A DNA stretch of 64,000 nt, from NCBI GenBank assembly GCA_945787845.1, contig CALZJH010000005.1, positions 1-64,000 on the forward strand, in the 5' to 3' direction. The notes beneath the pieces were generated by a model. The model was not told the DNA's origin. It did not search any database and saw nothing but the letters and a program-made list of their open reading frames with translations. This DNA comes from an uncultured Woeseiaceae bacterium. GTDB lineage: Bacteria; Pseudomonadota; Gammaproteobacteria; Steroidobacterales; Woeseiaceae. Positions 26,090-34,870 of this stretch are shown one piece after another (position 1 is the stretch's first letter; every line of letters begins with the position of its first letter). The translations under genes were made by a program, and so were the position numbers.

Positions 26090-26491
26090 ATGCTGAAGGG
26101 ACAATGCAACTGCGGGGCAGTCAGATTCACAATCACCACTGAGCTCTCAGACGTGATCATTTGTCACTGCTCGATCTGTCGACGAGCGACCGGCAGTAAC
26201 GGCATCGCGGTGGTGATTGTCGACAACGACAATTTCGAATGGACGAGCGGGGAAGAACTCATTAGGTCCTGGCAAAAGCCCGATTCGGACTGGCAGATAG
26301 AGTTCTGCAGCCAATGCGGGTCTCCCGTTCCGGGCGTCAACGACGAATCACGAATGTTTGTTCCGGCTGGCCTGATTGACGATCACAGCGCGCCCCTCCA
26401 TGTGGCCCACCACATCTGGGTAGGCTCGAAGGCCCAGTGGGACGAGATTGGAGACGACGGTCGTTGCCACCTTGAGGCGTTCGAAGGGTAG
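26090..26491 (+). CDS. GFA (CENP-V) family zinc protein
   Basis: A 133-residue protein of the glutathione-dependent formaldehyde-activating (GFA/CENP-V) family. Zinc ligands are in the usual pattern: Cys6, Cys8 (QCNCGAVRF), Cys25, Cys27, Cys30 (CHCSIC) and Cys73, Cys76 (FCSQCGSPV). Family members bind two zinc ions, and most probably do not act on formaldehyde despite the name. GGGAGGAG is 5-6 nt upstream of ATG 26090. A second GFA gene is at 44430 in this window. Confidence 0.9.
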   Translation: MLKGQCNCGAVRFTITTELSDVIICHCSICRRATGSNGIAVVIVDNDNFEWTSGEELIRSWQKPDSDWQIEFCSQCGSPVPGVNDESRMFVPAGLIDDHSAPLHVAHHIWVGSKAQWDEIGDDGRCHLEAFEG

Positions 26492-26522
26492 TCGACTCTA
26501 CTCAGCTTAGTCGCCGATCGGT

Positions 26523-27647
26523 CTATGGCGTAAGAGACTCGGAACCGTCCACTGCGATAATCACCTTGCCGCGGGCGCGCATTGTCTCGAGGTAGCGCAA
26601 GGCCTCGGCCGTTTCGCTCAAGGGATAGTGCGTATCGATGCGCGAGGTCACGCGTCCGTCGGCCATCAGGCCGGCGAGATAGTCGAGATCGTCCCCGTCC
26701 ATCGTTGCCAGCATGGCGCCGATTTCCTGGTCGACAAACAGCGACAACATCATCGCCTTGACCAGCGGCACCAGCGGTGCGATCCAGTCACCCTTGGGGC
26801 CGCCCACCAGCACCATGCGCCCCTGCGACTTGAGCACTTTGCGATTCGCCGATAAGGAATGGTTACCCACCATGTCGACGATCAGGTCGTACTCGTTGTC
26901 GCTCTCGGTGTAGTCTTCCTGCTTGTAGTCGAAAACGTGATCGGCGCCAAGTGCGCGCACCATATCGACATTGCGCGTGCTGCAGACGCCATGCACTTCG
27001 GCGCCCATGGCTTTTGCGATCTGCACGGCATAGGTGCCGACACCGCCTGACGCGCCGTTGATCAGCACCTTCTCGCCGGCCTGCAGCCGGCCATCGTCGC
27101 GCAGCGCCTGCAGTGCCGTCACTGCGGCTATTCCGATCGCTGCCGCTTCGTCGAAACTGACGTTGTCGGGCTTCGCGGCAATGGCGCGATCCTCCGGTAT
27201 CACCAGGTATTCCGCGAATGCGCCGTTGCGCCCGCCGAATACCTCGTCGCCTACGGCAAAGTCCGTCACCTCCTCGCCCACGGCCTCCACTACGCCGGCG
27301 AAGTCGACGCCCATGCGTTGATCGCTGGGGCGACCAATGCCGGCGGACAAGCGCATCAGGTAAGGAGAACCTCGCATGTAGTGGTAGTCCAGCGGATTGA
27401 CCGCTGCAGCCTTGACCTTGACCAGTACGTCCTTCGGCCCCGGCTCCGGTAAGGCCACGTCGAGGTATTCGAGCGCCTCCGGGCCGCCATAGCAGCGCGA
27501 GACGACGGCCTTCATCGTGGCGGTGCCGGCTTCGACAGTCGGCGCCGGCTCGCAGTCGGACGTGTAGCTGATGGTGATGGCGAGGGCGAGAATAGCTATG
27601 CCAAGCACGGCGACGATGCCGTTGGTGATTTTGTAGCGAAGACGCAT
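26523..27647 (-). CDS. Membrane-anchored zinc-free medium-chain reductase
   Basis: A 374-residue member of the MDR (quinone oxidoreductase/zinc-free alcohol dehydrogenase) superfamily. An N-terminal helix (9-28) anchors it to the membrane, unusual for this family. The GroES-like domain starts at MKAVVSRCYGGPEALEYLDV (45-64), and the Rossmann fold has NGASGGVGTYAVQIAK (197-212) for NADPH. The catalytic-zinc Cys/His/Asp set is absent. It probably reduces quinones or enones close to the membrane. The gene is alone on its strand. Confidence 0.88.
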   Translation of the reverse strand: MRLRYKITNGIVAVLGIAILALAITISYTSDCEPAPTVEAGTATMKAVVSRCYGGPEALEYLDVALPEPGPKDVLVKVKAAAVNPLDYHYMRGSPYLMRLSAGIGRPSDQRMGVDFAGVVEAVGEEVTDFAVGDEVFGGRNGAFAEYLVIPEDRAIAAKPDNVSFDEAAAIGIAAVTALQALRDDGRLQAGEKVLINGASGGVGTYAVQIAKAMGAEVHGVCSTRNVDMVRALGADHVFDYKQEDYTESDNEYDLIVDMVGNHSLSANRKVLKSQGRMVLVGGPKGDWIAPLVPLVKAMMLSLFVDQEIGAMLATMDGDDLDYLAGLMADGRVTSRIDTHYPLSETAEALRYLETMRARGKVIIAVDGSESLTP

Positions 27648-27754
27648 GGGTCACTCCCGGGAATCAGAACTGGGCCCAAATGCTAGCAGCGGCAGCTACC
27701 AGTGAGATCAGCCCTGGGATGGATTCAGTTTTCCACCTAAGGGGGCAGTGTCTG

Positions 27755-27830
27755 TCACTCGCCGACATCAATCAACCCGCTTTCGTAGGCAAAGACGACG
27801 GCCCGCCTTGTCATCCTCGCTGCGGCGGAG
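27755..27830 (-). pseudogene. Possible remnant of a NarL/LuxR C-terminus
   Basis: Read on the minus strand, the last codons before a TGA give AVVFAYESGLIDVGE, a tail like that of NarL-type HTH domains (AVxxAxxxGLI). Upstream in the same frame the similarity is lost within about 15 residues and a stop appears near 27884. It lies in the 232-bp gap between the MDR and DUF547 genes. Could be chance; low confidence. Confidence 0.2.
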
Positions 27831-27879
27831 ATACTCGCTTGTTGTCTCCTCCTTCCGGGGGATGCGGTAACCTGAAGCT

Positions 27880-28761
27880 ATGAACAAGTTGGCAGCATTT
27901 CTCTGGGCCCTGCTCGCTGTCGTCATCGTCGTGCTGGCGGTCTGCCTGTGGGCCAACCGCCCGCGCCGGATCAACATCGATGCGCCGCTGCCGGCGGCCT
28001 TCCCCGCGCAAGGTTTCTCGCACGAGACTTTCGCCGGGTTGCTGGAAACCTATGTCTCGGCGGACGGCCGCGTGGATTACAAGCGCTGGCATGACACACC
28101 CGAGCACGTCGCTGTCCTCGACAGCTACCTCGCCGCCGTCAACGCCTACAGCCCCGACATCACGCCCGAGCGCTTCCCGACGCGGAACGACGAACTCGCC
28201 TACTGGATGTACGGCTACAACGCGTGGGTGATCCATGGCGTTCTTTCCAACTGGCCGCTCACCAGTGTCACCGACGTCAAAGCACCGCTCGAGGTCGTGA
28301 AAGGCATGGGCTTCTTCTTCCAGCTGCGCTTTCCGTTCGGCGGCGAGCACATGAGCTTGCTCAAGGTCGAGAACGAGAAGATTCGGAAGGGCTTCCGCGA
28401 TCCCCGCATTCACTTTGTACTCAACTGTGCGAGCGAGAGCTGCCCTGTCGCCCGGCCGGAGCTCCCTGTAGGCGAGGAACTACAGCAATTGCTACAGGCC
28501 GCCGCCATCGAATTCGTGAACGACAGCGACAACGTGTTCGTCGACCATGAGCGACGTACTGTGTTCCTGTCTACAATCTTCAAGTGGTACAAAAAGGACT
28601 TCGTCAATCACATGGTGGCGCTTGGCCGGCCCGCAAAGCACGGGCTGCTGGACTACCTCGGGACGGTGGCACAGGAGCCCCTGCTCGGCGACCTGCAACA
28701 AGCCACCGACTACACGATCGAGTTTCGTGACTACGACTGGGGCCTGAATGAAACGAGCTGA
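27880..28761 (+). CDS. DUF547 domain protein
   Basis: A 293-residue protein with an N-terminal membrane helix (about 5-25) and an extracytoplasmic DUF547 domain. Its hallmark HFVLNCASESCPVARPEL (about 179-196) contains two conserved Cys, and NELAYWMYGYNAWVIHGVL is the other family block (near 103-122). DUF547 has a papain-like fold by prediction, but no activity is established. The last 14 nt overlap the ankyrin gene, and an esterase gene follows directly, so the three genes are likely one operon. Confidence 0.88.
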   Translation: MNKLAAFLWALLAVVIVVLAVCLWANRPRRINIDAPLPAAFPAQGFSHETFAGLLETYVSADGRVDYKRWHDTPEHVAVLDSYLAAVNAYSPDITPERFPTRNDELAYWMYGYNAWVIHGVLSNWPLTSVTDVKAPLEVVKGMGFFFQLRFPFGGEHMSLLKVENEKIRKGFRDPRIHFVLNCASESCPVARPELPVGEELQQLLQAAAIEFVNDSDNVFVDHERRTVFLSTIFKWYKKDFVNHMVALGRPAKHGLLDYLGTVAQEPLLGDLQQATDYTIEFRDYDWGLNETS

Positions 28762-29872
28762 GAAGGACTTGCTGAACGCGGTGCTGGAGCCGAGAAAGCC
28801 GGGCGCCCTGCAGAAGATCGAGTCCGCCTGTGCCGCCGGCGCCGACCCCAACGGGATTTGTCCGGAAGGCAGCACATCGCAAGGCCATGTGCCTCCGGGC
28901 CGCACGCTGCTCACTCACGCGGTTACCGAGGGGTCGTCAAAAGCAGTGCAAAAACTCCTCGAGTGCAACGCAGATCCAAACCTCGAAGACCAGAACGGCT
29001 GGACACCCTGGATGGCGAGCACCCTGGCCGATGAGTCGAAGAGAAACCGCATCCAGGAATCACTCCTGCAGTATGGCGCGACAAGGGATGGCGAGCACAT
29101 CGGCGCATTGGCGCGCGCGGTCTTTGCCGGAGATGTGCAACAGGTCGAACCGCTCATTCAGTCGGAGCGGGATATGAAAGCGCTGGCGCATTTTCGCGTC
29201 GACCTCGTCGCACGCCAGATAGCCGCACAGAACACGCCGATGCTGGAGCTTTTGCTGAAGCACAAGATGCCGCCCTCATCGACACATTTGATCAACGCAA
29301 TTAGAAACAGCTACCTGGCCGGCGTGGATCTCTTGCTCCGCCACGGCCAGCCTGCAGAGCACCCTGACGAAGGCGAAACGCCGCTCATGACCGCGGCCGC
29401 ATTGGGCGACCTGGCAATCGTGCAGCGACTCGTAGAGGCAGGTGCCGACGTCAATCGCTACGCCGATGACAGCGCTGAATGGACACCGTCCTTCTACGCG
29501 CAACAGGCGGGCAAGACCAACGTCGCGGACTGGCTCAGGTCCCGCATGGATGAAGGGCTCGCGGACCAGCAAGACAAGATCATGGAGGTGCGTGACCCCG
29601 CTTTTCGCATCCTGTATGAGCACGCCACCTCGGGTGAGGGAACGTCTACCGACGATATTGTCCAAAAGCTTACGGAGTGGAATGAAAAGTACGGCATAGC
29701 GGTGACCGCGGCCGATGCGGCAAGCATAACGCTTGAGTTTTCTTCATTACCGGAGGACGTCGAGAGCTTTTGCGAGGAAGTGCTGCAGTTCTGTCCCGAT
29801 GCGTCTGGGGACAGCGACGAATTGCAGCGCGAACTAAAGAAAAGCATGACCTTGGGATTATGGTGGGACTAG
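28748..29872 (+). CDS. Ankyrin-repeat protein with DUF4253-like C-terminus
   Basis: A 374-residue protein without signal peptide. Ankyrin repeats occupy about 20-115 (TLLTHAVTEGSSKAVQKLLE, DPNLEDQNGWTPWM) and 180-255 (TPLMTAAALGDLAIVQRLVE, AGADVNRYADDSAEWTPS). The last 75 residues (LTEWNEKYGIAVTAADAASI ... FCPDA ... MTLGLWWD) look like DUF4253, whose role is unknown, though it appears in some polymorphic-toxin contexts. It overlaps DUF547 by 14 nt, and its TAG is immediately followed by the esterase ATG. Confidence 0.82.
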   Translation: MKRAEKDLLNAVLEPRKPGALQKIESACAAGADPNGICPEGSTSQGHVPPGRTLLTHAVTEGSSKAVQKLLECNADPNLEDQNGWTPWMASTLADESKRNRIQESLLQYGATRDGEHIGALARAVFAGDVQQVEPLIQSERDMKALAHFRVDLVARQIAAQNTPMLELLLKHKMPPSSTHLINAIRNSYLAGVDLLLRHGQPAEHPDEGETPLMTAAALGDLAIVQRLVEAGADVNRYADDSAEWTPSFYAQQAGKTNVADWLRSRMDEGLADQQDKIMEVRDPAFRILYEHATSGEGTSTDDIVQKLTEWNEKYGIAVTAADAASITLEFSSLPEDVESFCEEVLQFCPDASGDSDELQRELKKSMTLGLWWD

Positions 29873-30703
29873 ATGCGAGTTAGCGTAATTCTTGTAGCAA
29901 CATTATTCATGGCGGCATCAGCGTCGGCCACAGAGCTGGACACGCGCTTCCTGCAAGGGCTCGGGGGCTCCCACTATCTGCAGGTCGAGTCTGAGACGCT
30001 CGGCCGGGATTTTCATATCTACGTCATGCTGCCCGACGGGTATGAGGACAATGCCGACCAGACCTACCCCACCATCTACGTTCTTGACGGCGGCAACTTG
30101 TTTCCGCTCCTCGTGACCTACTACGGCTACCTGAATTTCGGGCAGGAAGTCCCCGATGCGATCATCGTTGGCATCTCCTACGGCAGCGATACCTACACAG
30201 GCGGCAACTACCGCAGCACCGACTACACGGCGCCGTCCGAAGAGCGCGACTACTGGGGTGGTGCTGGCAACTACCAGACCTTCCTGAGCGACGAACTGAT
30301 GCCACTAATTGAGGAGAACTTTCGCTCCCAGCCCGATCGCCGCATCATCTTCGGGCAGTCACTCGCCGGGCAGTTCGTCTTGTACACGGCACTGACCGAA
30401 CCGAACCTGTTCTGGGGACACATCGCCAGCAATCCGGCCCTGCACCGCAACCTGGACTTCTTTCTACAGGAGCCTGCTGCGGCTGCGCCAAGTGCCGAGC
30501 AATCCCGGCTGTTCGTCGCGAGTGCGTCGCATGACGACGAGCAATTTCGCGTACCGGCTCTAAAGTGGATCGAACACTGGTCCGGCGAAGACGAGACGCC
30601 CTGGCAGCTCAAGACCGTGACGCTGGAGGGGCACAACCATATGTCTGCACCCCCTGCATCGTTTCGGCAGGGCATGCGCTGGTTGTTTTCGTCGGAAAAA
30701 TAG
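29873..30703 (+). CDS. Periplasmic esterase, IroE/Fes-like
   Basis: A 276-residue exported hydrolase: signal peptide of about 19 residues (ASA-TE), then a putative-esterase (DLH/esterase D) fold with FHIYVMLPDGYE, the nucleophile elbow GQSLAGQ (Ser163) and His254 or His256 in EGHNH. This arrangement resembles siderophore esterases and trehalose-ester type hydrolases such as IroE; iron-related work is not shown by neighbours. ATG 29873 abuts the ankyrin stop with no gap, implying coupled translation. Confidence 0.85.
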   Translation: MRVSVILVATLFMAASASATELDTRFLQGLGGSHYLQVESETLGRDFHIYVMLPDGYEDNADQTYPTIYVLDGGNLFPLLVTYYGYLNFGQEVPDAIIVGISYGSDTYTGGNYRSTDYTAPSEERDYWGGAGNYQTFLSDELMPLIEENFRSQPDRRIIFGQSLAGQFVLYTALTEPNLFWGHIASNPALHRNLDFFLQEPAAAAPSAEQSRLFVASASHDDEQFRVPALKWIEHWSGEDETPWQLKTVTLEGHNHMSAPPASFRQGMRWLFSSEK

Positions 30704-30899
30704 CCCGTCACACCGGCAAGGATCGGTCGCCGAGTTGAAAACCGCTTGACTCATTAGCAGGATGCGCGGGTAAGACGCCGCACCGGCGGGAATCAAGGCC
30801 CGACCGGCGTTGGCCGAACCGGCCAGCTGCGCCGGATCGTTCGATCTGGGGTAACATGGAATCTGGTGGCTTGGGGGCTGCGACAGAGGATTCGGACGA
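30704..30899. other. Intergenic gap, CCGG-rich
   Basis: A 196-bp gap with several clustered CCGG and CGGC words (about 30775-30840) and no promoter or terminator motif that I can recognise. It separates the esterase and the membrane protein gene. Confidence 0.3.
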
Positions 30900-31604
30900 G
30901 TGGCTTTACGAATACTGGGATTGGCATTGGCAGCGTTGGGCAAGCACCGCGGGCCTGTGTTCGGCGCCATCCTGCTGCCCTCGCTGTTAATGGTTGCTGT
31001 CTACACCCTGGGTCCGTGGATCATCACATCCGTGGTGGGCGGACTGGTTTTTGTCGTTCTGATGCTGATGGCCAATTCGTGGCTGGCGATTTCGATTCAT
31101 CGCATCGTGATACTGGAAGAGACGTTCAAACTCCAGTGGGGCTGGCGGGAAACCCGCTTTACGGGCTGGCTTCTGCTATTTGGGATAGGCATCGGCCTCA
31201 CAAGCTGGTTCATCATCGCCGCGTTTGAATCGATCGGCATGCCATCGGGCGGCGTCATTGGTACCGGGTTCCAGCTCGTTGTGGCTATCGGCGTACTCTA
31301 CTTCGCCTCACAGTACTTCCTGATCTTCCCGGCCATTGCGGTAGACCGAAAGTACAAGCTGGCTCATTCATCCGTCGATACTGAAGATAATCGAGTGACG
31401 ACCTTCGCAATTGTGGCGGTATTCCCGGCGCTTTTGTCGTTGGTCGAGCTGCCAGCCTCGCTGATCTCGAACGTGATGCTCTACTCCCTGGTTCGTTCCC
31501 TCTTGTCGATCATCAGCATCACGATTTGCGTGGCCATGCTGTCGGTCCTGTTTCGGGAACTGTCGCCAGGGACCGGATCTTCCCGAGTAAGGTCAAGGCG
31601 TTGA
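30900..31604 (+). CDS. Six-helix membrane protein, unknown
   Basis: A 234-residue membrane protein with about six hydrophobic segments (18-35, 40-62, 92-112, 122-145, 168-188, 195-218). Start GTG 30900, with GAGG about 10 nt upstream. Its last 12 nt overlap the end of the convergent cNMP/rhodanese gene. Segment spacing resembles DUF975/YciC-like membrane proteins, but no motif confirms this. Confidence 0.6.
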   Translation: MALRILGLALAALGKHRGPVFGAILLPSLLMVAVYTLGPWIITSVVGGLVFVVLMLMANSWLAISIHRIVILEETFKLQWGWRETRFTGWLLLFGIGIGLTSWFIIAAFESIGMPSGGVIGTGFQLVVAIGVLYFASQYFLIFPAIAVDRKYKLAHSSVDTEDNRVTTFAIVAVFPALLSLVELPASLISNVMLYSLVRSLLSIISITICVAMLSVLFRELSPGTGSSRVRSRR

Positions 31605-32648
31605 GCCAATCGAGCTTTTGTTTAGCCCCCCGCTTAGCACGGCGGTTTGAAAACCATTCTGATTCAATATGAAGGCCGCCGCTGAGCTGCGCCGGCCTGT
31701 ATCACAGAAGACGATATAGGGCGTTTTCCGATCCAGAACATCCAGCTTGTGCCGAAGCAGGTAGAGCGGAAGGTTGATGGCACCTTCTTTGCCATTGGCC
31801 TTGGTTTCGCTCGGGACACGAACGTCGAGCCACTTCGCACCCTGGGCGGCGGCGTTCTCGGCCTCGTCATGCTCCAGGTATACGAGCATCGGCTCCTGCA
31901 ACAGCGTCTGGAAGTCGTCTCTTCCCAGTCGCATCAAGATACCATCGGTTTGCATAGTTACCGTGGCATTACGCTCGGCATCAGACAGCAATGCCTCCTC
32001 GCCGAAAGTGTCGCCCACTCCCAGCTCAGCAAGATTGATGTTCTCCCTGCCCGCCGGCGCCTCACGCGCGACCATGCAACGCCCACTTCTAATGACATAG
32101 AAAAAGTCACCCTTGCTTCCTTGCTGAATCACTATGTCCCCGGCTTTGAAGTCCACTCTCTGCAGCCGCATGAAGATCGTCTGGAGGAAATTCGGCGCTA
32201 TCTGCTCGAAGACTTTTGTCTGCATGAGGGCGGTCATCCAGTCACCCTCGCCACCAACCGAAACAGAACTAAAATCGCCGACTTCATAGACCCCGGTCTG
32301 GTCCAACGTTATCGTCACATCCAGCAGCTCACTGTCTATGCTGAAGTATCGAATGTTGTCCAGCGCAATGGCTGTCTGCCGGCGTGGCGCCTCCGGGGCA
32401 ATGGCCCAATTGGCCTCGTCCGTCCCGCCCGTGATAGTGCGTGGGACTGTGTCGTCGCCTGTTAACTCTACGGTTCCGGAGAGAAGATAAATGGAGCGCT
32501 CAACCGCGTCGCCTCTCTTGAATAGCGCCTCGCCCTGGATCGCTTGCTCGATCTTGACGTGCTCTATCAAATTTCTGAGGTTTTCTGTCTTCAGCGCGTC
32601 GAACGGCGAGAATCGGCCGAGGCGCGCAACATCCATGTGCTCGGTCAT
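31593..32648 (-). CDS. Tandem cyclic-nucleotide-binding domains plus rhodanese
   Basis: A 351-residue soluble protein in this start choice. Two cNMP-binding domains lie at about 1-110 (GEALFKRGDAVERSIYLLSG) and 145-255 (GDIVIQQGSKGDFFYVIRSG, GDTFGEEALLSDAERNATV: the FGE-x-A-L and R-x-A phosphate-binding cassette is present only in the second). A rhodanese domain follows (about 265-350) with active-site loop CDTGRRS, so a persulfide-carrying Cys is kept. It may couple cAMP or cGMP to sulfur transfer. Start is uncertain: ATG 32648 fits the domain edge; 32726 and 32795 are alternatives. Confidence 0.82.
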   Translation of the reverse strand: MTEHMDVARLGRFSPFDALKTENLRNLIEHVKIEQAIQGEALFKRGDAVERSIYLLSGTVELTGDDTVPRTITGGTDEANWAIAPEAPRRQTAIALDNIRYFSIDSELLDVTITLDQTGVYEVGDFSSVSVGGEGDWMTALMQTKVFEQIAPNFLQTIFMRLQRVDFKAGDIVIQQGSKGDFFYVIRSGRCMVAREAPAGRENINLAELGVGDTFGEEALLSDAERNATVTMQTDGILMRLGRDDFQTLLQEPMLVYLEHDEAENAAAQGAKWLDVRVPSETKANGKEGAINLPLYLLRHKLDVLDRKTPYIVFCDTGRRSSAAAFILNQNGFQTAVLSGGLNKSSIGSTP

Positions 32649-32867
32649 TGAATCAACAGTCCCATACTCAAGCGGATGCCCCTCCGCGACGCAAAAAATC
32701 CTAACATGGGACGTGGCGTCGGCCATGACAATGTCTCGTCGACTTCTAGCTGCGCGTATTGGAGAGCGCCTCTTAAGCGGCATATGGGAAAGCATTACCT
32801 TTTAAGGGCTTGTGCGGCCTGTTTTCCCAACCTTTCCACCGGCATGCGCGAACGGCTGCCTGCAATT

Positions 32868-33389
32868 CTAAGCCAGCATTTTCATGAGCTTGCGCACTGT
32901 ATTCAGGTTGCGACCCGTTCCCTCCACGCCCAGTAGCTTCTCGATATCGTTCGCGAGTTTCGAGCGTGCAATGCCGTCAGGCGCGCACAGATACAACGCG
33001 TCCTCGGATAGCGTGAATCTCTCGTTCGGGCCCTTGCGCGCCTCGATGCCGTCCATGTCGGCAGCGGCCGGACCAGCCAGGTACCAAACGTGCAGGAACT
33101 TGCCGTCGAGGTCTTCGTCCCTGTATGGGTTCGCCTCTGCTACTGCCTCGAACTGCTCGCCCGGGATCGCGAGGATGCGCGGCGAGAAGCCGAACTGCTT
33201 TTCGATAGCGGTGGTAATCGCCAATTCGTCCGGCGTGGTCTTGGCAGACAACACGACGTTACCGCTCTGGATGTAGGTCTTCACAGACTCATAGCCGAGC
33301 GCTTCGAGAATCTCGCGCAAGTCTTTCATCGGCAGCTTGTTATGACCGCCGACGTTGATGCCGCGAAGCAGCAATACGTATTGGTTCAT
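32868..33389 (-). CDS. DUF1697 family protein
   Basis: A 173-residue protein matching DUF1697 over its full length: YVLLLRGINVGGHNKLPMKD (4-23), VKTYIQSGNVVL (36-47) and the C-terminal T-x-R-N-x-N-T-V (GRNLNTVRKL). Function unknown; the family is common in bacteria. ATG 33389 overlaps the SSS symporter stop as ATGA, so it is the last gene of the five-gene operon 32868-38278. Its link to the pathway is unclear. Confidence 0.9.
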   Translation of the reverse strand: MNQYVLLLRGINVGGHNKLPMKDLREILEALGYESVKTYIQSGNVVLSAKTTPDELAITTAIEKQFGFSPRILAIPGEQFEAVAEANPYRDEDLDGKFLHVWYLAGPAAADMDGIEARKGPNERFTLSEDALYLCAPDGIARSKLANDIEKLLGVEGTGRNLNTVRKLMKMLA

Positions 33390-34870
33390 CGCTTGTTGAG
33401 CAGGAATCCTGCGACCAGCAGCACCGGCATCACGGCCAGCGTCGCCAGTGAGACCGTTACGCCCGGATTGGCGAACGTGAATGACGACATCGGAAACATA
33501 TCTGCACCCTTAAAGAAGAGTACAAAGTGTATGACGAGCGCCGCAACCGAGCCACTCCAGACCAGGGCAATGGGTACGCGCCGAAACAGCACGCCCAGCA
33601 ACAAGGGCGGCGCCGCAGCCGCAGTGAGACCGTAGACGCCGGTCTGCCCGAAGATGCCGAGCAGCTTCGGCGGCTGCAGGTTAATCAGGAACGCGGCGAT
33701 TGCGATGATCACGAGCACGACGTGGCTGACTTTGAGTGCGAACGCCATTTGCTCCTCTTCCGAGTGATGCTCTTTTCGTTCAGCGAGGTTCAGCACGAGG
33801 TCGTTGGCCGTGATGGTCGACATCGATACGAGCAGGCCGTCGAGCGTGGACATGGCCGCAGCCAGCAGCACGATACCGACGATCGTGAAGACCCAGGGCG
33901 GAAACATCGTCGCGAGGTACTGCGTCATGACCAGGTCCTGCCGGAACTGTCCCGTCGCGCTGTCGACAAGCGCTTCGGGCGGTACCGCCAGGTGCGTGAA
34001 GAAGCCTACGGTACCGAGCATCTGGAACAGCAGGAAGATCACGGCGAACACAACCAGGTACTGCTTCACCGAGCGGTCGTCCTTGACGTACAGCGCCTTG
34101 GTCAGGATGTGCGGCTGGCACACGACGATCGCGCCGACGATGAAACCGGCGACATAAATCGAGAACACGCTGTTAAACAGCTGGCCCTCTGTGTTGACCG
34201 CGGCCACGAGGTTCGGGTCGATCTGTCGTAGCGCATCGGCGGTAGAGCCCGGCTGTTGCATCGCAAGCAGGATGCAGGAGCCGAGCACGAGGATCGTGAC
34301 GCCCACCATCAGGCTGCCCTGCAGCATGTTCGTCAGCACGTGCGCGTAGGTGCCGCCGATGAACACGTAGCCCGTGACAAAAACAAGTGTGATGGTCAGC
34401 GCGACGACGTTGGATATCCCGAGTAAGGATTGCATCACGATCGAGATGCCGCCAACGAGCAGGACGACGAACGCAAACGACAGCAGGTTGAGTACCGAGA
34501 AATACAGTGCGAAGCCGGGGGATTCGTAGCGCTTGCCGATCCAGTCGGGAATCGTCAGCGCACTGGATTCGGCACCGATGCGGCGGAACTGGAACGACAA
34601 TACCGTGAGCATGGCCAGGAAACCGATGGCGACGCCGATCGTCATATGAAAGAACGCGCCGAAGCCGTCGACGTAGACGAAGCCGGGGTTAATGATGAAC
34701 GTCGAGGCCGACGAGACGCTGGCCGCGAGCGTGATGCCGACGATCACGGGGTTCATCGCGCGATCACCGAGGGCAAAACTGCTGAAGCCCGAGGTCTTGC
34801 GCATGCCGCGAATGCCCAGCCAGGCGGTCCCGACCAGGTAGACGATAAACAGCGCCCAGGCGAAACTCAA
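33386..34870 (-). CDS. Sodium:solute symporter (SSS) family transporter
   Basis: A 494-residue SSS-family permease with about 13 helices. Family landmarks: ALGDRAMNPVIVGITLAASV (33-52), GGTYAHVLTNMLQGSLMV (about 172-189) and AAAMSTLDGLLVSMSTI (about 337-353), where the Ser/Thr residues match the Na+ site. SSS proteins import sugars, acids, amino acids or vitamins with Na+. Start TTG 34870 overlaps the esterase stop as TTGA. In context it likely imports an acid or the released product of the esterases in this operon (inference). Confidence 0.92.
   Translation of the reverse strand: MSFAWALFIVYLVGTAWLGIRGMRKTSGFSSFALGDRAMNPVIVGITLAASVSSASTFIINPGFVYVDGFGAFFHMTIGVAIGFLAMLTVLSFQFRRIGAESSALTIPDWIGKRYESPGFALYFSVLNLLSFAFVVLLVGGISIVMQSLLGISNVVALTITLVFVTGYVFIGGTYAHVLTNMLQGSLMVGVTILVLGSCILLAMQQPGSTADALRQIDPNLVAAVNTEGQLFNSVFSIYVAGFIVGAIVVCQPHILTKALYVKDDRSVKQYLVVFAVIFLLFQMLGTVGFFTHLAVPPEALVDSATGQFRQDLVMTQYLATMFPPWVFTIVGIVLLAAAMSTLDGLLVSMSTITANDLVLNLAERKEHHSEEEQMAFALKVSHVVLVIIAIAAFLINLQPPKLLGIFGQTGVYGLTAAAAPPLLLGVLFRRVPIALVWSGSVAALVIHFVLFFKGADMFPMSSFTFANPGVTVSLATLAVMPVLLVAGFLLNKR

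Noticed and set aside
30560-30970. Minus-strand frame through the 30.7-30.9 kb gap
   Set aside because: It overlaps the esterase antisense, and has no motif or ribosome-binding site.
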